Shown here: positions 57,998 to 64,000 of the stretch, piece after piece
Numbering within the stretch: the stretch's first letter is position 1
Layout: the number at the start of each line of letters is the position of its first letter
NCBI RefSeq assembly: GCF_011386835.1
Contig: NC_088794.1
Location: forward strand, 69,264,434 to 69,328,433
Direction of reading: 5' to 3'
Source: Chrysemys picta bellii
Lineage: Eukaryota > Chordata > Testudines > Emydidae
Length of the DNA stretch: 64,000 nt
The notes under the pieces: generated by a model
The model's input: only the letters and a program-made list of their open reading frames with translations
Told to the model about the DNA's origin: nothing
Database searches by the model: none
Program-made: the position numbers and the translations under genes

Positions 57998-58397
57998 ATC
58001 CTCATGCTCTACTGCCTCAGCTCTACAAAGCTTTTGTAAAAGTGAATCCTTTTTGGCCCATTGGACATGGCCTCATCATTGCAGTCATCTTGTTCTCAAC
58101 CAGTGCAAAACTGCAACTTGCCATGAACAGAGAATTTCCCTGTTTTTGAGGAAAATCAAACTAATGGACATTCATAATACATCATAACTTTTGAAACAGA
58201 AAATTGTTTTGTTTCTTCTCCTCAGCTGTTTTCAATAGCCATGACTCTGTTTACAATAGCAGAGTCACCATCATTACTGTATTGAGCACTCCTATCTTAG
58301 CTATCACAGACATCCCACCACCCAAACACAGGCCTTTGAAGAAACTGAAATGCAATTGACGCAAGACCAGTTAAACATATAACTTTTGGTTATAGAA

Positions 58398-58732
58398 CGG
58401 GGTCAGCAACATTCGGCATGCTGCTCGCCAGGGTAAGCACCCTGGTGGGCCGGGCCAGTTTTATTTACCTGCTGATGCTGCAGATTCGGCCGATCGTGGC
58501 CCACACTGGCTGTGGTTCGCCGTCCCGGGCCAATGGGGGTGGCGAGAAGTGGCGAGGGCGAGCGATGTGCTGGCCGTAGCTTCTCGCCACCCCCATTGGC
58601 CCGGGACGGCGAACCGCGGCCAGTGGAGGCCGCGATCGGCCGAACCTGCCGCATCAGCAGGTAAATAAAACTGGCCCGGCCCGCCAGGGTGCTTACCCTG
58701 GCGAGCTGCGTGCTGAACGTTGCCGACCCCTG
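58398..58732. mobile_element. Palindromic hAT MITE with exact 8-bp target duplication
   Basis: It is flanked on both sides by ttatagaa (58390-58397 and 58733-58740), an exact 8-bp duplication of hAT size. The ends cggggtcagcaac and gttgccgacccctg are inverted. Almost the whole 335-bp element folds back: two arms of about 150 bases (aagcaccctgg...ccagggtgctt, gccgtcccgggccaatgggg / ccccattggcccgggacggc) around a short loop near 58550-58582. It is GC-rich. It sits inside the LINE pseudogene and so is younger than it. Confidence 0.92.
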
Positions 58733-59450
58733 TTATAGAACCTCCTGCTGTCAACCAGCTACCAGATAGATAAAACTATTCACCCATTCAATGTCAATGC
58801 CATCTAAATGCAGCATCAATATGTCATTTGTTTCCATAGAGTCTTGAGTCCCATAGATTGCTGTTTTTGCAGCTCTTCCAGCATTAGCTGTAGTTGGTCA
58901 GTAGTCTCTCCAAGTTAAGCATCTGTATACTTGAGATCCCTAAAGATGAACCTTTAAATTTCACACCTCCTACTTTGGCCTTAATCAGCTTTGTCATCAG
59001 ATATGACTATTAGAACATTAAACAACATAGGTGAGAGAATGCATCCCAATTCTCTAGAAAACCAGTCTGCAATATAACCGTTGACCTTCACACAGTTGAA
59101 TGTGCCAAGGTATAATTCCTGTACTAGGGACAGTAAGTTCTCAGGCACCCCATACTGGCACAGCAGTACCCATGGTGCTAATCAATGCACTGAAACAAAA
59201 GTGGCTGCAAAGTCTATAAATGCAATGTCAACTTCCTTTTGTCACTCTACATTATTTTTCAATAATGTTCCACTGAGATTATATGGAAGGGATTGTAAAT
59301 CGACCTGTGTAGAAAACACACTGGTTGTCTCTCATTTTTGGGTTGAGACAATATTTCAATCTGTTCAGTTGTATGATTGTAAACATTTTCTGTGTAACCA
59401 GCAGTGTTATTCCCCTATAATTTGAGCGAGCCAATTGCGCTCCTTTCTTG

Positions 59451-59470
59451 AAAAAAAAAAAAAAAAAAAA
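59451..59470. repeat. A20 tract inside the LINE pseudogene
   Basis: It is a T20 tract in the sense of the LINE, breaking the frame between IPEITKG and NYRGITLL, so it is an expanded short repeat and not a poly(A) tail. Confidence 0.85.
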
Positions 59471-59973
59471 GACAGGTTCAGCCCCTTTGTAATTTCTGGA
59501 ATGTGACTGGTTTCCTAAACTTTTAAGACAACCCTAAGAAGCAAGTGAAACTAAATCCACACCTCTGCTCTTAAGCAATACTGAAGAAGACTTTGAGATC
59601 AGGTGCTTTATCATTTCTTAATGTTTAATTACAAGCATGACTTCCTATAATGTCACCAGCCTGTTTTCTGATGTGTTCATTTTTTGATTAAGTTGTTCAT
59701 AAATGCAATAGGACTTCAAAATAAGAGTAAAAAGCCCCACATTTTATATTCTTCTAAAACCTTAAGTTTTCCCTATAGTTTCACATTATTGCATCTTTTG
59801 GGACTGCCCCAAACTTGACATGCTTTTGGGGAGGAATACTCAAAATAGTAGATAGCTCATAATTTGTATTTGTTTCCTAACTCTTCTTGTTAGAACCTTA
59901 GGTACATACCAGGTATCATGGCTACAGGGCTGTGCTTTAGACCCCGTTTAGTTCCTTGAATGCACCTCCTAGA

Positions 59974-60095
59974 TAGGATGACCAGATGTCCCAATTTTAT
60001 AGGGACAGTCCTGATTTTTGGGTCTTTTTCTTATATAGGCTCCTATTACCCCTCACTCCATCCCAATTTTTCACATTTGCTGTCTGGTCACCCTA
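59974..60095. mobile_element. Tc1/mariner-like MITE, 122 bp
   Basis: TA-ggatgaccagatgtccc and ctgtctggtcaccc-TA form inverted termini beside TA. The interior includes gtcctgatttttgggtc and cttatataggctcctatt. It is a shorter relative of 22091-22491. Confidence 0.75.
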
Positions 60096-60834
60096 CTCCT
60101 AGCTTCATACATCTTACGCTGGGTAGAACCACATGGTCCAGCCACTCAAACTGATTCTCTGGGCTTCCCAACTGTGTTAACACAGATCCAACTCTGCTTT
60201 ACTACCTGTAGGCGTTTCCCTATAGGAGCCTATGACAACCTAGGTTTGCAGAGATGCAGAAACAGCAACTCCAAAACAAACGCTATCTATTCACTCCTCA
60301 AAAGGTACAAAGCAAGTAAAGCCAAGGGTAAAAATAATACAGGCCTACACACACAAGTATTGCTTACAAACGGTGTAGGTTCCCATCAGCACAGTTAGAT
60401 GCCATCTTCCGCAGGGAGAAACAGACTGCTCTTGCTGCAGTCTCTACCTTTCCTCTTCTTTGTGTGCTTGCCAGCAAGTCAGCTGTTCACTGACATGTCC
60501 TGGGCAGTGTCACCTAGCTCCCCAAATCTCCTCCCTTTCCGAGTGTCTTTGAAGTTTAGAATCCCTTCGATCTCCCTTGACCCCAGTCTTGAGAAAAGAA
60601 ATCCATTTTAGCCTGGACCAACCAGATGGGATATCCTCCAATAATCAACTTTTCCCATTGTTTACTTCAGGCCTTTTAGCTATGCCATTGTTTGGTTTTT
60701 CTGTTGGTTTCTTCCTTAACAGTTTTTTTATTATATTATTATTATTTAACTCCTGGTTAATATGAAACAGATAACCTGAGGGGCATACACTATTTATAAT
60801 AGACTACACAACTCCCTCATTCTCCACAGCAGGC
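60096..60834. other. Unassigned stretch
   Basis: Nothing recognised. Confidence 0.35.
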
Positions 60835-60935
60835 TATTACTGTTTATTTATGCACCTTAGGTGTGTGGGGTACTTCACAGGCAAATAAAGACAAGGTATT
60901 TGTCCTCAGGATCTTTTCCTCTAAGTTAAGGCCAA
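60835..60935 (-). repeat. Ancient LINE 3'-end repeat, weak
   Basis: gtttatttatgcaccttagg and tttgtcctcaggatctt with the position of 'aagttaaggc' resemble the reversed repeat at 50580. Confidence 0.35.
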
Positions 60936-61194
60936 GAACTGACTTCTAAATGCTGACCAATGTGGACCAAAGATGTCCTACATTTAATTGGTGGTTCCCC
61001 TACAGCCTCCCTCTGTTTCTCACTGGCTGCAGAAAGTCAATACAATTCATTAAGTAGAACTTCTGACTTGCCTTTTCCAAAGTGTTATGAAGTGGTTACC
61101 GACCACTGTTTTGCTGATATGGTATTAGATAAAAGCCCAAAATTGGGTTGGGGGTATCTGTTCTTCAGGTTCCAATATGCTGGCGAAATCCAGA

Positions 61195-61425
61195 GATCTC
61201 CAGAGGAAACAGCATGACAGAAACTACCATGCTAGATCAGAACAGGTGATAGTCCAGTATCCTGTCAGTGATGCTGGCCAGTATCAAATGCTTCCAAGGA
61301 AGGTGCAAGAAATTCTGCAATGGGCAGTTATGGGATAATCTGCCACTAAGAAAGTTTTCCTCAGCAGTTAGAAGTCAACTGATTTAAGCACTAACTTATT
61401 TTCAAACTCACACATTTGATGGAGA
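61195..61425 (-). mobile_element. CR1-type LINE 3' region, minus strand
   Basis: catgctagatcagaacaggt, tagtccagtatcctgtcag, ggaaggtgcaagaaattctg, gttatgggataatctgcc match another CR1 subfamily in reverse. Confidence 0.65.
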
Positions 61426-63599
61426 GGTGTTTAGGTTCCTATGGTATTCCTGAGCCTATGAAGCAATATTAAGTTCAGAAGGGATTAACAACTACAAACT
61501 ATATTTTCATTAGGTTATTGAAAGAGTTCAAATTATATGAGAGTGAGATTCAGTCAATGGATACCTGCGCAGATAAGGTTTTGCACACAAAAATTCAGGT
61601 TTTCTAACTGTTTTGTATGGGGGTACATCCCAAAATATTGTGGTTACCTTTTTACAGTGCCCTTTGACAATATGGCCCTATTGTATTTTGTCCATCAATA
61701 ATATATATCAGATTGTCTACCCTGCGCTCTGATATACTGACTCACGTTTTTGGCTTTCCTCTGATACACAATGAATGAAAAACCACCTGTGCGTAATATG
61801 TCCATATTTTCTACTTTGAATTTTCAGTGTAGAAGACAAGTTTTAAAATAAAATCATGACTTCTTATGTATAAACATGTTTCTCATTGCCTCATGCGACA
61901 GGAAGCTTAAATGAAGTAATGCAGCAAGATCAGAGATGAAAGACTATACACAGTCAAAATGCATATGTTATGGCAGGTCAGTAGCATGCTAAACAGAAAC
62001 ATGAGAGGTTTGTTTTTAGCTTGCTTTGTGAAGCTGAGAAGAACAAAGTAAAACATTCTACTAAATTAGCATGTAAGAAATTAGGATTAAAATGTCTTCC
62101 AGCTGCCTGAGATATATTGAATGTTATTTCTCAGTGCTTTCAGGAACTTGGAGGATTTGGATTTACAGTTGCAAAGGAAACATCAGTTCTTCAGTGACAC
62201 AGCTAGCTTTTTGAAAGCCTTTTAATATCAGTTAGAATTATGGAGGAAGAAGGATCAGTTCAGCACTCTTTCACCATCTGCTAAATAAACTCCAGGTTGA
62301 TTCTTATCTTTGTCAAAATCTGTGTAAAGTGCCTTGTGTGTTCCATGTAACTGAAGTGGCCAGCTTTCACTTAAGGTGAAAGATTTTATGTGGACCACAT
62401 CCGAGCAGAAGTCAGGTTTAATTAGTCAAAGACCAAGATAATGTACCTGGAAAGATTGATCAAGCTCACCACTCTTTATTGCATAGACTACTGAAAGCTT
62501 ATTCAAAGGTTCCAGCTCCTTCTTTTGCAGTTAATAGCACAAAACCAAAATCATTTGTCTATAAATAATCTCTCCTTCATGAAAAATGCAATATTCAGGC
62601 AGTCGTTCCAAGAAGTCCAGACTCTGTGCTCTTTTTATAATAGTCTTCTTACTATTTTGCATTCCTATGAGTTATGCTTAACAGGATTTGACCAGACGCT
62701 AAATAGATCCCAGATGTCTTTTTTGTATTTTATAATCAGTTTTATGACACATTTATGCCAGCCATATATTACCAGAGGACCCTTTAGATAAATGCTAAGC
62801 GATGTTTGTAGAGAGGGAAGACAATTCTTCCATTATAGCACAGGCAATGTACATTGGGAATGTACATTAATCCTAACAGGTGTTACAAGCATTAATCCAC
62901 TCATTTAATGAGCAGAGAATAGCTCCCAGCATCTTTTATATCACTGTCTAAGTCCATGTGGAAAATGACTAGGAATCCATTCAAAAACTCTGAAAAGCCA
63001 TGATGGGTGAACCTCATAAAAGGTTTAAAGTTCTGTTCAGCTAAAGAAGTTAAATTGCTGCTTATCCAAAGGAGAACTTCTAAAATCTGCATTCTCTGGC
63101 TGAAAATCTCACAAGAACAATTTGTCTCAAGATGGGTCTCCCCCTACGGCCAGGTGGGCTAGAAATATTATGACAGCCTGTCTCACTGTATATTGGCATT
63201 TCTAGTCTAAGCTATATGAAAGTAAAGTCTGTCAATCAGAGATGTTAGTAGATCTAGAACAACATGAACAAATAGTTGTGTCCTCTCCCTCACAGCATCT
63301 TGCTGCAAGTTCTTCCCAAAGAGCATGTTTCATCAGCAAACTAAACTGGATTACTGAAAACTTCCTATATAAAATATGTGACTAGGACGGACCAGAACAA
63401 GAATTGTATCAAAGTTTCAAAATTCTAAAACTTGTTGAACTCTGATTTGGTTTCAGGATTTCTCTTTAGAAGGCATGTAGTTCCCAGGGTACATAGTGAA
63501 TCCCTGGCACAGTCAACAGTGCCAGCTGTGTGCCATGCTCCCTACTGTTCACAGCTGCACTGCTGCGTCCAAGTCTAGTTCTTAAGGATCCATTCTTAA
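61426..63599. other. Longest stretch without a named repeat
   Basis: About 2.2 kb, AT-rich, without terminal repeats or coding motifs. The 88-codon frame at 62525 shows no family resemblance. It is the most likely place for single-copy sequence. Confidence 0.35.
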
Positions 63600-63720
63600 G
63601 CCACAATCCTGCAAACACCCATGAAGTTAAGTCTACATACCTGATTAGTTCCATTATCAACAATAGGACTACTCGTGTCGAAAGTTAAGCACATGTATAA
63701 GTGTTTGCAAGTTTGGGGTC
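63600..63720. repeat. Short palindromic dispersed repeat
   Basis: cacaatcctgcaaacaccca at the left pairs with gtgtttgcaagtttgggg at the right; aggactactcgtgtcgaaag lies between. Inverted relative of 2690 and 7640. Confidence 0.5.
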
Positions 63721-64000
63721 TTCATCCTCCCCTTGACGGGAGGAATCTAGTCTTTCCTACCGCATTAAGTTCCTTGCCTCTGAATGCCAACAAGATTTCT
63801 AATTGTGGTGGGTTTAATTAGGTGGCCTCAAAACACTGGGAAATAGACCAATAAAATCATGACTATTTACATGATTGACCCATGTGGTTAAGTCACAGGT
63901 GAAGATGACTAGAGTGACTGATTTTTAAAACAACTTTTGATTGTTCTATAACAAATTGTGTCCAAACACTGAAGCTGGTCATCCATGAACTTTGGGAACA
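63721..64000. other. Unassigned end of window
   Basis: Nothing recognised. Confidence 0.3.

Larger units (their letters stand above)
58010..59700 (-). pseudogene. LINE ORF2 pseudogene (reverse transcriptase, near complete palm and thumb)
   Basis: This is a decayed non-LTR reverse transcriptase on the minus strand, in conserved order from 59700 down: VMLVIK / RNDKAPD (about 59630, 'NGKAPG' motif), LRVVLKV-stop-ETSHIPE (about 59520), NYRGITLL (about 59420), YTGRFTI (about 59305), FIDFAATFVSV (motif A, about 59220, first Asp kept), YGVPENLLSLVQELY (59154-59110), GCILSPMLFNVL (motif B, about 59040), and KYTDA-stop where YADD (motif C) should be (about 58925). Then come LQLMLEELQKQQ (58885), LDGIDIEWVNSFIYL (about 58790) and, beyond an inserted MITE, AKIGVLNTVMMVTLLL and ESWLLKTAEEKK (about 58300-58220) and GHVQWA (about 58070). 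There are several stops and frameshifts and a 20-T insertion (59451-59470). It cannot encode an enzyme. Same lineage as 1555-2250. Confidence 0.87.

Noticed and set aside
59081..59425. 114-codon plus-strand frame
   Set aside because: It is the antisense shadow of the LINE reverse transcriptase, whose motifs are clear on the minus strand.
59451..59470. Poly(A) tail of a retroposed copy
   Set aside because: Reverse-transcriptase motifs continue on both sides of it, so it is an internal expansion.
1..64000. CRISPR array, bacterial operon or phage system
   Set aside because: No regularly spaced direct repeats, ribosome-binding sites or dense coding; the repeat content is plainly vertebrate.

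Overview
The window reads as non-coding vertebrate DNA, intergenic or deep intronic, built largely from decayed transposable elements. No host exon, tRNA, rRNA or CRISPR array could be recognised. A sauropsid, most likely a turtle, is suggested by the repeat mix: many CR1 LINE 3' ends of reptilian type, old MIR SINEs, abundant short foldback DNA transposons (MITEs), Penelope-like fragments and several solo-LTR-like units. The species call is an inference; no gene supports it.

Layout. 0-10 kb: a hairpin-rich MITE cut by the window start, a LINE reverse-transcriptase remnant (1.55-2.25 kb, minus), a hAT-type MITE (4.6 kb), a MIR, a second hairpin MITE (8.5 kb) and a GC-rich hAT-type MITE with a near-perfect 8-bp target duplication (9.85-10.33 kb). 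14.5-18.3 kb: a stack of a broken hAT transposase gene (TTF/DUF4371/dimerisation type), a ZBED-like hAT derivative whose two coding halves point away from each other, and a CR1 tail. 20-30 kb: MITEs, a Penelope-derived 76-bp perfect inverted repeat (23.7 kb), MIR and CR1 pieces and a GC-rich array (28.9-29.2 kb). 31-43 kb: CR1 copies, a minus-strand LTR (37.1-38.3 kb), a gag-like remnant (38.3-39.9 kb), then a Penelope-like GIY-YIG endonuclease remnant with its 3' tail (43.4-44.0 kb). 45-54 kb: G-rich DNA, MITEs, palindromic repeats and two plus-strand LTR-like units (50.8-52.0 kb). 55-60 kb: a second minus-strand LTR of the 37-kb family carrying a Penelope-derived insertion, a CpG-rich minus-strand LTR, and a roughly 1.7-kb LINE ORF2 pseudogene split by a palindromic hAT MITE with an exact 8-bp duplication. 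61.4-63.6 kb is the longest stretch with no repeat I could name.

The coding remnants all belong to mobile elements and carry stops or frameshifts, so no working gene set is present. The more unusual signals are structural: hammerhead-like cores in the Penelope-derived repeats, a rearranged hAT element, nested insertions that can be ordered in time, and recurrent short palindromes scattered through the window. Repeat family names are from memory of such families, not from a database search; coordinates of repeat edges are approximate unless a target duplication is stated.
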